From: Apostichopus japonicus
Taxonomy: Eukaryota > Echinodermata > Holothuroidea > Aspidochirotida > Stichopodidae
Direction of reading: 5' to 3'
Length of the DNA: 64,000 nucleotides
Assembly: GCF_037975245.1 (NCBI RefSeq)
Contig: NC_092566.1
Coordinates: 13,491,001-13,555,000 of the forward strand
Both the position numbers and the translations under genes were made by a program. The notes under the pieces were generated by a model, which had not been told where the DNA came from, did not search any database, and saw only the letters and a program-made list of their open reading frames with translations. How positions within the stretch are numbered: the stretch's first letter is position 1; every line of letters starts with the position of its first letter. Of this stretch, positions 1 through 12,500 are shown one piece after another.

Positions 1-118
1 GTAGTGGTTTCATTACTGCCAGTTTGTTAATGTTTGGTTCTGGAATAGGTCAGGACGGTTGGCTTTAAGATATTGGTCTTCCTTCACATTTAGTCGACTC
101 AGACTCTAGTCTTCCTTT

Positions 119-383
119 CTGTTAGTATACCAATAGGTTTCTTGAGTTATTCACCATTCTAACATTTAATTATGGTGTTACAACAGGTTTCCTCACCAAC
201 ATGGTGGGTGTTTTAGTTACTATGGTAACATTCTGTTGGTGTTCTCACAGGTTTCATGAGTTATTCACCCACTACATGGTGCGAATGTTCTGTACCATTC
301 TAACATTCAGGTATAGTGTTACAAGAAGATTCCACACCTACATGGTGGATCTGTTAGTTGTGTTAGTTACTATTGTAGCATTC
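119..383 (+). repeat. Degenerate tandem duplication, about 135-bp unit, two copies
   Basis: Phrases such as GAGTTATTCACC, TTCTAACATT, TAGTGTTACAA, ACATGGTG and TTAGTTACTAT recur in the same order in two successive blocks, roughly 119-248 and 249-383. Within each unit the two halves both contain AGGTTTC or AGATTCC, so the unit is itself a diverged dimer. No coding signal. Confidence 0.6.
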
Positions 384-1019
384 ACCGGCATATTAACATA
401 AGTGATAAGCATAGCACATGGTCTTTATTATTCCTTCTATAATGAAACAGCCCTCTGGTAGTGGTCTTGAGATCCTGGTGTCTGGTGTGTTCCTATCATG
501 TATGGTCCTGACCAGTATTGCTATCTGCTAGAGTCTTCAATTCTCCTTACCAGCAGTCAAGGACATTTGTCTCATACAATACATTTCCTTGCATCCTTAA
601 AGGAGCCTTAAGCCTGTAAGACAGTTTTCTTCCAGAAATTGTAGTTCATGTTTCTCTTCAAATTTGTGTACAATTATCTAGTCAGTTCCAGTCTTAAGTA
701 TTTAGGTAGTTTATTTACAGCTGTTTAATTGTATGCAGCAGCATACAGCGGTTAGGTAATTGTAAGAGGCTGTAGCCCACGTACAGAATGAAGAGGGTAA
801 TTACAAGCAAAACAAAAGTTAAAAGAAACAAAAGTTAAAAGTAACTTTCATGAATAAAAGGTAACCTTCCCAACCTTCCCCATTCCCTTAAACAGACAGA
901 ATGACAAACAGAATAGCAATCCATCATTTGTGAGGTATTGGAAGCTAACTGGCATTATTTACATTCTGGCAGTGAGTGAATAGGTACATAGTTTTACCTG
1001 TTTTACACATACTGTTTGA

Positions 1020-1330
1020 ATTACTGGATAACTGTGTGATAGGTAAGGAGAACTCTATATGAAGTTTGGTTCAAATGTGTAGGTAATAGTAAAGAATAGA
1101 TTCTAGAGGAGAAATTTGTTTGAAGTTTGAAGAAGTTTTAATAGGTAAACTATGATTTAATAGATAAGGGTAAACTGAACTCTATTTGAAGTTTGATTGA
1201 ATGATAGGTAGTAGTGAACAGCAGGTGAAGAGAACTCCATGTGATGTTTGATTGAATGTTATGTCATAGTAAAGAATGGGTCAGGACAAGCCTGTTTATT
1301 CCAAGATTGATTGAATTGTAGGTAATTGAG
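1020..1330 (+). repeat. Degenerate tandem repeat with GAACTC...GAAGTTTG...TTGAATG phrases
   Basis: At least three diverged copies contain GAGAACTC or GAACTC, followed by ATGAAGTTTG or TTTGAAGTTTG and then ATTGAATG and ATAGGTA. Spacing is irregular (about 60-110 bp), so this is an old, decayed array. Confidence 0.5.
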
Positions 1331-3324
1331 AATAACAGCTACAGTGAAGCCTAGTTGAAACTTCATTATACAATGAACTTCAGATGAGCAGTTTGGCTGA
1401 TTAAGCGCTTGACAGGATTCTTGAGAGGAAGAATGAATTTCAAACCACAGGATGAACAAATTTTGACAAGCCAAACGTTTGGATTGGATCCAGTCTCATT
1501 TTAAATTCTGGCAACTTTTCAATGTTCTCATTAAAGTTGAAATATCAAAATCAAAGTTTGGAGGTGAAGATAAAGCATAGCTTGTGCAGTGACTGTATTA
1601 AAATATGGTGTGTGAAATGAAATATTACAAAGCTGTTTGTAGTGTAGAATTAGGTTGTGGTGTAGATTGTGGTGTTAGCACCGTATCAGCTTATAGAGAT
1701 TGGGCTTTCTCCAGTATATCTTGGGTAATTTTAACACCCAAGAATAAAGAGCTCTTACTTTATATAAACCAGCAGTTTTGAAAAGTCACATTCCACACAG
1801 TACAGTAGATGTTTATAACTCTGCAAGGAAATGCAATATTGAACTTAGAAAGGTGGTTGCCATGAGAACGATGATGTCATCTATCATTGACATCACAGAA
1901 TGATCATCGTCAATTTCAAAACTCTCTTTCAATTGTAGGACTTGGCCGACTATCATACCGTGGTAAGGGCGTTCCATCTTCATGTATTAGTGTGTGTGGG
2001 ACATAGGCAGATTTAGGCTTGGGTGTGACATTGATAAGCCTCCTTGAAGGACCTTTCTATAGAAGTGCCCCCCACCCCCCCTCCTCCCACTTCCATGTAA
2101 CAAGCTCAGCTGTGTCCTGCTCATTGCCAATCATTCCTAAAAACTCATTGGATTGGAAATGGCAGAACTTCAGTGTCAATGTGAAAATTAGGACCGTCCT
2201 TCAAAATAATCGTGTTTCTTTATTTGTACCATTTGGTTGAATTTTGTGTAAAATTAATCCCATAGTCCTGCAGCAGTTTGAGCTTTCAGTTGTTGGTTAG
2301 TTCATCTCCTGGGTCTTCCACTAACCGGTCCAATTCTGTCTATTCCGCACAAGGCATAAAGGCTCAGATAATTGGACTAACCCACATCTGAATGTGCAGT
2401 GACATTGTAAGAGTTTTATATATAAAGCCATTGCATATGAATTGCTCATAGTACGTACCAATGTTGTCCCCCTCCCAGATCTCCTTACCCAGCTAGTCCC
2501 ATGCTAACCTTCCTTAAAGTTGATTAGTATGACCATGGACATTGATTCACATACTACTGCCTAACTCTGCCTATGAAACCACTACACTGTGCCACTGTTT
2601 ATCAGTCCTGCATGGTTTCGAGCTTGCAAATCCCATAATGCCTTTCAGGTGTCAATTAACTATAAAGAGAAAATTCTTTGTAGATTTCAAAGGCAATTAA
2701 GTTTACTTAATTAACTTTAATAGTCAGAAAAAATTGCTGGTAGGATTGATGAGAATGCTGATAAGATAATTGGAGGTATGGGCATTTTTCAAGATGCAAT
2801 AAGTACATAGCAGTGATACTCCAATACTCTATAACATGTTTATTAGAAACTACTTATTATTAAGCAGGCAGGCAGGTGTGTTTAAGTTTGGTTGTTTGTA
2901 GTACCAATGGTTTACTGCACAGTTGGTTTGTGGCTTTTAATGTAAGAATCGCATCACCAGTAAATTGAGTACATTTAACATGTCATTCTTTCAGGCACAA
3001 TGCATGTTTGATTCATTCCGCCCGTCCAAACACACACACACCATCATTGGTCCAGGAATAGGTGGCTTCCATTCCTTTTCACGTAGATCAGTGACAAAGC
3101 TTCAGCAAATTTCTGGTCGTCGTCCATTTATGTGTCTGTGTTCCCCCCCCCATTGTCAATGGAACCAACCTTGTCAGACACCCCCCTATGCTTTTCTGTG
3201 TGTTGTTGGTTGATGGATGTAGAAAGGGAAATTGATTGCTTGGCAAGCTTCATGTTCCACATGCACTCTGATTGGTTTAACTCTCTGTGAGGCAGAATTG
3301 AGGCAAAAACAAAAGTTCAAATTT

Positions 3325-3358
3325 GGGAGGGGACAGGGGGAGGGATGGGGGGAGGAGG
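3325..3358 (+). other. G-quadruplex-like G-tract
   Basis: Five G-runs of three or more (GGG, GGGG, GGGGG, GGG, GGGGGG) are separated by loops of 1-3 bases over 34 bp on the coding strand of the CaMKII gene. If this is intronic, the pre-mRNA could fold into a G-quadruplex or bind G-tract proteins. The motif is seen directly; function is inference. Confidence 0.5.
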
Positions 3359-6300
3359 ATTTTAATTGGGGGTTTTAGGGGATAGCTGAACTGAAGGTAG
3401 TCCTTAATGTAATTGCAATCCTTGGGAGATATATAGTATGCAAGATGAAGTAGTGTGACGTAGAAGTAGGGTAGAGGATGCTATCAATAACGTAATCGTG
3501 GAGTGTAGAGATTTGAAACAATTCATAATGAAACATTTTACTTATGGAGAAAACAAACATTTAATGTGACCTCACATTTTGAGATCCTTCCACGATCTGT
3601 GAGTCCGATGAATGGATGGTTCGTAATGAGAGGATGTTGGGTAAGATCATTTATAGCGATTGATTTGTGCTATATTGTGAAAAGGAATCCCACAAGGTGT
3701 CAAATAAGGTGGATATGATCGAGAGGGTCACGTCTGTTGAAGAGATGCCATCTATCTAGGATAGACCCTGACTGGAAATATGGACCAGGGAAAAACAGGT
3801 ATATGCAAGGGAATAGGCCTAGGAGGGCGACAACTAAGGTGTCCAGGACACAAGTGGTCAGACTAAATTATAAGCTTTAACCCAGTCTGAATAGAGACAT
3901 GAAGGATGTGATTACTCATTAGACATTCATGTGTAATCTCTGTCTTGCAGTCCTTTTGCGTAATATGTGACTAGGATGGGCTTGAGGTTTCACAGCAATG
4001 TGTCTGAGTGAATGGAACGTTGCTTTGTGGATAAATGCTGTGGAGACGTCTTTATGAACAAAGTGGTCATGTTTCTCCAGATCTGACTGTGTGTAATTAC
4101 ATATTTAGTTTTAAGCTAATTTAATCTTAGTCTGGCTTTTACATTCTAATCGTGACAATGAAATATTATCTGAGAAACTAGAAGATTTTTGAAAATGTGA
4201 AAGTAAGGTGGAATGTATGTTTAATATTTTGATGTAAAAACTTTTCTACCCTTGGTAACTATTTTACAAAAGAGTATACATGAAAAACAGTTTTTCTCCT
4301 CTCAGGTATAATTAGAACTTACCCATGATCCTCTGATGCTAAGCATCCAAAGATCTCTGCATTAGAATTTTTTAAGCTGATGAACCAAACCTAATTTTTC
4401 TTGGTGACAGTCGTTATTAGTAAATTGCTATGGAGGTTTTAGGCTAAATGTTATTATCACGGTAGTATAGGCAAAGCCTATGTCGGTTTCATTGCAAAGC
4501 ATTGCAAATTATTACCTCATGGTAGGAATAATAATAATAATATTACCAGTACATGGAATTGTTGACAATGTTCTCTAGGTTTGAGTATGCTTACTATGTA
4601 TTCCTATACATGGCTTAATATTGACATTGATGAAATTCATAAATCAGGAATGATTAAAACACTATATCATTTAAATAAAATACTAGCTTAAAGTAGCATT
4701 CATAACTAAAATAAACATAAACCCTGTGTCTCTGAACCCACAAGACAGTCACTTGCATAACTTTTGTAAAGTTTCTGTGAAGTGCTCCCAAAAGGTGCAC
4801 TTAGCTGGCACAATGCATAATTACATAAACAATATTTCTTGTATGTTATAGGTCAGGCATATTGCCCCCAAATATTCTTAATCAACCAGAAATGCACAGT
4901 TTTACGACCATTTAAGAAAAGTGCTCTTGGAAGCAGCTCTATGACGATTTTAGCATTACATACTTAGGAGGCAATACAAACTTGTTATTACTGTTGTTTT
5001 GTACAATTTTGTTTGCTTTTGACTTTAATAACTAAAGTGATATTTCCTAGCACTGGTATTCTGATGTAGCAGACTGTCATGGTATACCTTAGCTCTCTCC
5101 ATTATTGGTTATTGTTGGATGCTGGTAGGTTAAGACATTTTCAGTTTACAATGCAGCTTCAAGGACTATTGTAATGTAACCCCTATGCTGCAGGTAGGCT
5201 CTTAACGTGGAGAAACCAGACACTCCTTTAGAGTCTGCTTTACCAGGAAACTCTTTCATTTTAAAACTCCCCTTCTTTGCATTGAACAACAATACAAGTC
5301 AGTGTTCAGAGACCATGATCTAGCTCTTGATTTTTACCTTGGTTCCCAGTGTGTTATTCATCACGGTCAGAACTCCATAGATAGAAACAGTGATTTCATC
5401 TGGAAAGGGTCCTAAACTGATCTTTTTGTTTTTGGCTGATGATCATTTTGGCTGGAAGTGGAGCTTCTTAGGGAATATTGTTCATTTTAAGTGTCGATAG
5501 GCTTGTTTGGCTGATGATCATTTAAGGTTGATCATCAACTCAGCAATATCTGTGGAATAGCTTTACTGTACAGTAAAACTGTAATTGCTACCCTTGGCAA
5601 CAGTGGTTGTGAATCCACAAGCTTCTGCAGGTCAATAGGAAGCTGTTCACTAAACGGATTTCCATTTCAAGGCTGCTGGAAACTTGAGCACGATGTTGCT
5701 GTAATTAATATACAAAGCTGATTAGAAGTTCTTCATGTTGTTTTAGATGTGATGCCAGTGGTTGTTCTAATTCAAATTTCTGTTTCATCGGAGGAACCGG
5801 TTATAACCAAGGTTTATACCTTTATGTACAGCTACTTGTGCTTGTAATGTAAGTGAACATCGGCCAGATACTACTACAGTGTAGTATTGCCTGATGGGAT
5901 CTCTAACGCTACCTCATATATGTGGAATCCATATGGATCACTACTTCAGTGGCATAAGGGCTTAAACAGTATTTGCATGCATCTCTAAAATTCCTTGTCT
6001 TGCGCAATTTGTTTTCACACTCCGACGTTGGACATCGTGTCTGTTCGTGTAAGCATTTCATAGGGGTCGTCAGATTTCTTCTTTGAAGGTGTAATGGATT
6101 GATTGATCAGAGAATGCTTAAATATCAATCAGAATGTATAATATATTCGTTGATATTGATATTTCATTCGATGGAAATCTGACATTGTGACTGGAAGAAC
6201 TTGGATAAATCCATTGTGAGTAACATCATGGAGAACGCAGTTTGTTCAGCAGCACTCATTTCCCTTAATAATATCGTAACCATGGTGCCTCTGTATGCTG

Positions 6301-8754
6301 GAGCAAATGGTAAGCACATGAGCACACTATCAAGTATTCAGTAATGACTTAATGTGAACTCTTTAGAGCTTGTGTCTCTGCTGTAAATAATGCTGTTCAG
6401 TTTATGATGTCAAGTCCTATCATTAGTGTCAGGTTTAAGGAACTGTAGGAATCAATCAATTTGTCTAGGTTGTGAGTCAAGAACCTGAAGAATTATGACT
6501 TTTCTTCTGTATTCAAATAGGATGTCTCTAATGCTTTATTCCTTGAAGGATATGTAACATTTTCTTGTGAAGGAAGTGGAATCTTTGTGGAAATGAAGGT
6601 TGAAATACTACCACATGATGGCCAACATTTTACTGCTGTTTATAACATGTCTGTATCACAGCTTTCAAGGTTGAACCTTAGCTTAATAATTTCAGCAGCA
6701 ACCATAATAATAACAAGGAGAAAGAGCAGTGCTGGATTTAGGTTGTAATGAATCCTTGATTTAGAAAAACAAAAACAGTTGGTATTGTGGCCAGGAAAAG
6801 TAAACTAGTAATAATGTGTTTGAAAGGACAGCTATATTTCTGTCAACAGTTTAGGTATGTGTTACTTGATGTGTGACATCTATATATCCATGTGCTATGC
6901 TTCTGTGAGCTTAAAACTTTTTCAAGGCCTTTATAGGAACAACAGCTTGAGTGTTATGAAGTGTAACTCCTCCATAATTCTTTTGCCCGCTCTCATTAAC
7001 TTAGATCCCTTAAGAAATAAAAAGGTGTTCATATTTTTTATTTTTGATACGATAACAATCTTTGCAAATTTTTTAATCAATTTTGAGAATGTTCAACTTT
7101 AGAGCCAAAACTGATGACGTAGATGTCTCAAGCACTCTGAAGTTAGCCAAAGGATTGTACAACAAGAGAGTTTCACAGTAGTTATGAGAAAATAAACCAT
7201 AACAAATGTAAAATATATCAGTGTTTCCGGACAGGGGTAGAACTCACTTCAGGTAGAATTTCAGCTGCTGAATTAATGAACCTCCCCCCCCCCCCAAGCT
7301 GGTAGAGCTTGTTTGGCGTGTGCACTAGAAAAATGATAAGTAAATACATCGGTAGAGAAAATTATGTCATTGAGAATAATCCAAATTCCTTTTTCAATCT
7401 GATTAAGTATATACAATGCTATTAACTAATGTATTTAATACATTTGGAATTAGCAAGAGGATCCTTCTAGCGAGTGGGCATCTTGAAATGATTCCATCCA
7501 CTGTCAGGGTTGATGAGAACTTTCAGTAGTTTTGTTAAGAGGATGTAATGTATGCAGAAAAGTACTAGTTCAGCTAGAAAAATCTATATTTGTGAATTGT
7601 GAGTTAATACCTGAAAGGGTATCGATTAAAAATACATTCTATTCAAAAACAGATAACGTTTATGATCTCTAACCTAGATCCACTTGCTATTGTCTTGTAT
7701 GTTTGTAGAGGTTGCCATGGAGACTCCACCACAGCATTAAAGCTGCAGTCCAATATTTCATCAGCACTAAATAGAAGTTTGCATGTCTTTGATATCAATG
7801 CTTGTCACAAGTCACAAGATCAGAATGATTGTATTTTTCAAACTTATTGTTCTCCATTTCCTTCTCTTAGTTTGATGTGTTTCCCTTTTGGAAGATTGTG
7901 TTTCTCCTTCTTCTTTATTATCCCATTTGTTTTTATCCCAGATTTTCCTTAATGTTTTTATTCCTTTTCCTGTGTCCTCAAAGGACTATCCTATACTAAA
8001 AATTAATATTTCTTTCACAGAGTGATATTCAGCACACTTTTAAAAAAAAATAGGGAAATAAAAGGAGATGGTGGTGTTAGTTTTAGGGTCACATTAGTAT
8101 TATCCTTGATAGTTGATAACTTGATATGCCCACTGACTTTTAAGTCTTTTTTTTTCTCCAAATTTTTCATTTATTTTTTATCTCATGAATTCATGTACAT
8201 TCTTGCTGTAGTTACAAATAATTGTTACTCACAGAATGAAAGCAGCTTGTTTTTTTCATTCATTCATCATTTATTCATTAACTTTTGTTGTTAATGAGAA
8301 CAATTTAGTTGTCAAATTAATCACTTGTACGGACTTTAATAAATGAGAAACAGGTAGTCAGAAATATGATATAAACCTTAGGCAACCTTTATGAAGCAGG
8401 TACTCTACTATTTACAAATAATAATGTAATTATAAATAATAATGAAGAAAACCATGTCGGATCAATAACCCAGTGATTTCAATTGGTCCATTTAAAGGGT
8501 GAAGCAAGAGTTTTAGCCTTGATGTGTGATATTTCGAAGAAAAATAAAAAATTTGAGAGCTAGTATTGTTTCAATAGCCATGGAGGTTTTTTAAGATAGT
8601 CACTCCTAAAATACATGCTTAACCTCTGGACTGCTCCTTTAAGGCTTCAGACATGATATCATAATGTTAATGTTAATCCATTGTTTAGTCAAGTTTAGTA
8701 TTAAACTCACCAATATATTTTTTTTTAAATTAATTTGATACAAACAAGAGAGTA

Positions 8755-8905
8755 CCTTTAGGTGACATTCAACACCATGTGTCATTGACAAATTGTTAAT
8801 GTATTGTAAACAAGTCAGTTGAGGCCATAAACTTCTCTTCCCATTGAGTTTTGTGTTGCCTCTGAAGAACTGACCTTAGAATGGTCTGTGTATTAGACTT
8901 CATAG
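8755..8905 (+). repeat. Dispersed repeat, + copy of a family seen three times in the window
   Basis: Contains GACATTCAACACCATGTGTC, ATTGACAAATTG, TTGAGGCCATAA, TTCCCATTGA, GTTTTGTGTTGCCTCTGA and GAACTGACCTTA in order. The same phrases recur on the minus strand at about 29515-29745 and in part on the plus strand at 28284-28345. This marks a medium-copy interspersed repeat of unknown class. Ends were not resolved. Confidence 0.55.
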
Positions 8906-9289
8906 TCCAGTCACTTTACTTCATAAGCCTCGCTTGCTTGAAGGTTCTTTTTTCAAAAATTTAAAAATGTAATAGAAATCCAACCTGGAATGAAAGTCTT
9001 CAGTGTGTTTTAATGATCTACAAAAATACCAAATTTTATTGTTTGTTCCTTAAAGTCATCCTCTGAAAAGAACAGTATTGCTCATTAAGCTTGTGTGTAC
9101 TAACTTAAAAACATTTAAGTTACATGGGATCTTGGTACCTATTAGTTCATCCTAGTAAGCATGATATGCTCAACTTGGCTTCAGGTGTTGTTAACCCTAA
9201 AAAGTTGTTGAATATTTTAGATTTATCAGTTTGGGTGAGTTTTATAAGAGCTGATTATATGTCCACAACATGGTAAGTTTTCTCATCGG

Positions 9290-9416
9290 TTGTCTGGTCA
9301 GATCTCAGTTTAACAACACTTCATAATGATCCAATGACAAAGGGTTATTGTTGTCTGGTCAAATCTCAAGTTAACAACACTTCATAATGAACTCATGCCA
9401 ATGACAAAGGGCTATT
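9290..9416 (+). repeat. Two-copy tandem duplication abutting a CaMKII exon
   Basis: Copy 1 (9290-9350) and copy 2 (9351-9416) share TTGTCTGGTC, AACAACACTTCATAATGA and CCAATGACAAAGGG. The second copy has a small insertion. The duplication ends about 15 bp before the 3' splice site at 9430-9431, so it lies in the branch-point region of the intron. Confidence 0.75.
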
Positions 9417-9431
9417 GTGTTTTATACTCAG

Positions 9432-9506
9432 TTGGCAAGAACAAGAAGGACAATGGCATAAAAGGATCCACAGAGGGCAGCACTGTTGATGATGAAGACA
9501 CCAAGT
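9432..9506 (+). CDS. CAMK2: CaMKII coding exon: variable linker
   Basis: 75 nt between acceptor AG (9430-9431) and donor GTAAGT (9507). It encodes [24 protein letters not shown] after a split codon. The acidic DDEDTK end corresponds to the EDEDVK/EDEDAK segment just before the hub domain in other CaMKIIs. This part of the family is alternatively spliced, so this exon may be optional. Confidence 0.85.
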
Positions 9507-12500
9507 GTAAGTTTATACACTCATTTCCTTCTTTAAGTTATCCGGTTGTGTCGACAGCGTAGCTTCTCTCTCTGTCAGATGTACACAAAAGGTATATTGT
9601 TAGTTTGTTAGAATGACTGAACAGATACATAACAACCTTGAGAGAGGCATTAGCTGTCAAGGCAATTATCAACCTATAGCTTAGGCTGCTGTACTTTTCA
9701 TAGCAGGTGTTCATAGCCTACTTTACTTTAAAGAAACGAGGATGAAGATATTGTCTGAATTGTTCACAGTAATAACCGGCTACTTCTTTTTCCTGGAAAG
9801 AAATCCCTTGCAGACTTCTGCAGACCCTTGCCAAGTAGCTAGTCTCTCTGGTACAGTAGGATGTGATGTGAAGTTTTGGTTTGAAATGTGACAATTTGCA
9901 TCAAGTATTGACACAAGCAGCAGGAGATCAATAAGTACTAATGCACCTTTGTGTAATTAATTACATCAAGTTGAATACCAGCTCTTGTCATATTTGACAA
10001 GTACTTATAAACCTGTTTTATTGGTATTGTCGTGAATCCTAGAACACTTTGGGAGTATGATTGAAACTTTAATTAATTTCAGTCCATGTTAAACATTTAT
10101 CTTCCTAACCAAAAATTAAGTTTGGTGTAAGTGTGGCATGTGGAATATTAAAAGATTTGTATTTATTGATATTCAATGTTTTCTTTTCTTTTCTTTTGCA
10201 CAGCTAAAAAGCAGGAAATTATCAAGCTGACCGAAAATCTACTCGATTCCATCAAGAATGGCGACTTTGATGCATATGCGTAAGGACGGCACTATTAAAA
10301 GAAATTGAATGTGATGTAATGTGACAGACAGTAGTAGGTTGTTGTGTCATTTGATGTGAAATATCGTCTCCAAGGTGACCAGCACTGCACCTGTTAGAAC
10401 AGGTTTCAGTGTCAAACGATGGGAGACTGGCCCATAAGGAAGTAAAAGTATATGTCTATATAAATAGTTGGATCATTGGAGAAAACATCAACATGGTTTT
10501 TATGTATTCATAGTAGTATTTGTGTAAGATAAGGATGAAACTGGGAAGAGGTCGTAGAGACATTTGACCTCCTTTACGTGCGATCTGATGAGAGCGGCTG
10601 AGATGGATTCCAAAGTTCTCATAGCTGCAAATAATGTCATCTCAGTTCAGATGGCACAAGTCAAATATAGTGTTTGCTGTAGATAGGTATGAACGTGTAT
10701 GTATGAGGGTACGGATATACGAACGCATACATATGACCGGATACGTGTGGATGACCTATGATGCAGACATCATAAATTCAAATGGGTAGTTTGTGGTTGT
10801 TGAGCAAGTCTTGGGTGCTGGTTTCCAAATTGAGTTGAGAAAAAAGTACTCAATGTGTGATATTTTCTGCAGTATTTACAATCATGTGAAATTCATTGTG
10901 TTGTAAGTTTACCAAGACTTCTCCTAAAGGCTAAAAACCTTGACTTATTCTGTACTATATTTTGTACATTTCTGGTTATTTGTTTTGTAAAGGCCAATGA
11001 TGGATATTTAAATTCAGTTAAACTGATTCCTTAATTAAAATACATAATTATATTGGTTCCTGATTACACACTAATTTAAGATTTTGTTTTTGATGATCAT
11101 GAAACTGATGTCAGGCATACGACTGAGAAACAGTCTAGTTTGGAAATGTGAAGGAACCAAAAATATCAAGGGCCCAAAAGGATCAACAGTTTGTATTATC
11201 TTCTACTATCTTGTGTATTGTTACTGTGGTATTCAATGGATTTTGCTCTATTTCAACAGAAAACTATGTGATCCTCATTTGACCTGTTTTGAGAAGGAGA
11301 GCTGTGGCATGCTTGTTGAAGGTCTAGATTTCCACAAATTCTACTTCGATACAAGTAAGTAGTCCCTACACATGCCACTTGTCCAAGTAAGCAGTACCTA
11401 TGCAGTTCTTGTGCGGGCCACTTACATGTCCAAGACAGTAGTTCTTGTGCGGGCCAGATGCTTTTCTAATTTAGCTCTTTCTATGAAAGTCCATTACTTG
11501 TCTATATATTAGTTCCTGTGTGGGCCAGATGCTTGTCTAATGTAGCTGTTTCTATGAGAGTCCATGTACTTGTCTATATATGTAGTTCCTGTGCGGGCCA
11601 GCTGCTTGTGTTATGTAGCTGTTTCTATGAGAGTCCATGTACTTGTCTAAATATGTAGTTCCTGTGCGGGCCAGATGCTTGTCTAATGTAGCTGTTTCTA
11701 TGAGAGTCCATGTACTTGTCTATATATTAGTTCCTGTGTGGGCTGCTTTCTTTTCAAGATAAGTTGCTCCATGCAATATTGTTTATTACAAAGTTTACAA
11801 GCTTTTTCAGTAGAATCAGGTTAACCTCTCCCATATGGGAGGGGGGTGGTTGAGTTTGGAGGGGACTTAAGGTACCCAATTTCATGTTAACATGTGATAG
11901 TATTTTACTTGATACCATAGTGCTAAAGACCCATTAAGTTACTTCTCCAAACAGTCTTGTCTGATTTGTTATATATTATGGCCAATTTGTCGGAATAATT
12001 CTGGCGTCAAGTAAAAATCTCCCTACTCTTTGGCAAGTTAAATTTGTTGTTACAGTAAAAGATGTACCGTCCATTTGTGGTTAAGCTGTGTTTCTCTTTG
12101 TGAAAACTCATTTTAGTACGTTCATTTTCTTTTTCAATTTGCTGTTTTTAAGTAACAGTTAATTCATAGTTTATGGAATCTGATCTGCTTTTCAGGTGAC
12201 AGGATTTTGCAAAATAATTTTATCTTTGTATGACTGAAATGGAGTATTCCCATTTTTTTTTCTCAACAGTTTTGAAGAAAAATTGTAGGACTGCCAACAC
12301 CACCATCCTAAATCCCTTTGTCCACCTGTTGGGAGAAGATGCAGCATCTATTGCCTATGTGAGGCTCAGTCAGTACATTGACAAGTAAGTTATGTGCTTG
12401 TTGAAATATGGCGCATGAAATTATGTACTTCATTACTCTCTTATCTGTCTCCTATACATATCTACTCTGATCTACCTAGCTTAGAACACTTGGTAACCTC

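Larger units (their letters stand above)
1..9431. other. Presumed CaMKII intron or upstream flank with no recognised exon
   Basis: No recognisable protein exon, tRNA or rRNA was found here. The stretch is AT-rich and holds degenerate tandem repeats near 119-383 and 1020-1330, a G-rich tract at 3325-3358, a poly-C run near 7286 and a dispersed repeat near 8755-8905. Because the first visible CaMKII exon starts mid-codon at 9432, at least part of this stretch must be the preceding intron. How much is intron cannot be decided from the sequence. Open frames up to 96 codons occur but have no domain signature or splice support. Confidence 0.6.

Noticed and set aside
6222-6310. Exon-like segment ending GGAGCAAATG/GTAAGC
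   Set aside because: A plausible donor but no good acceptor upstream and no CaMKII linker similarity.
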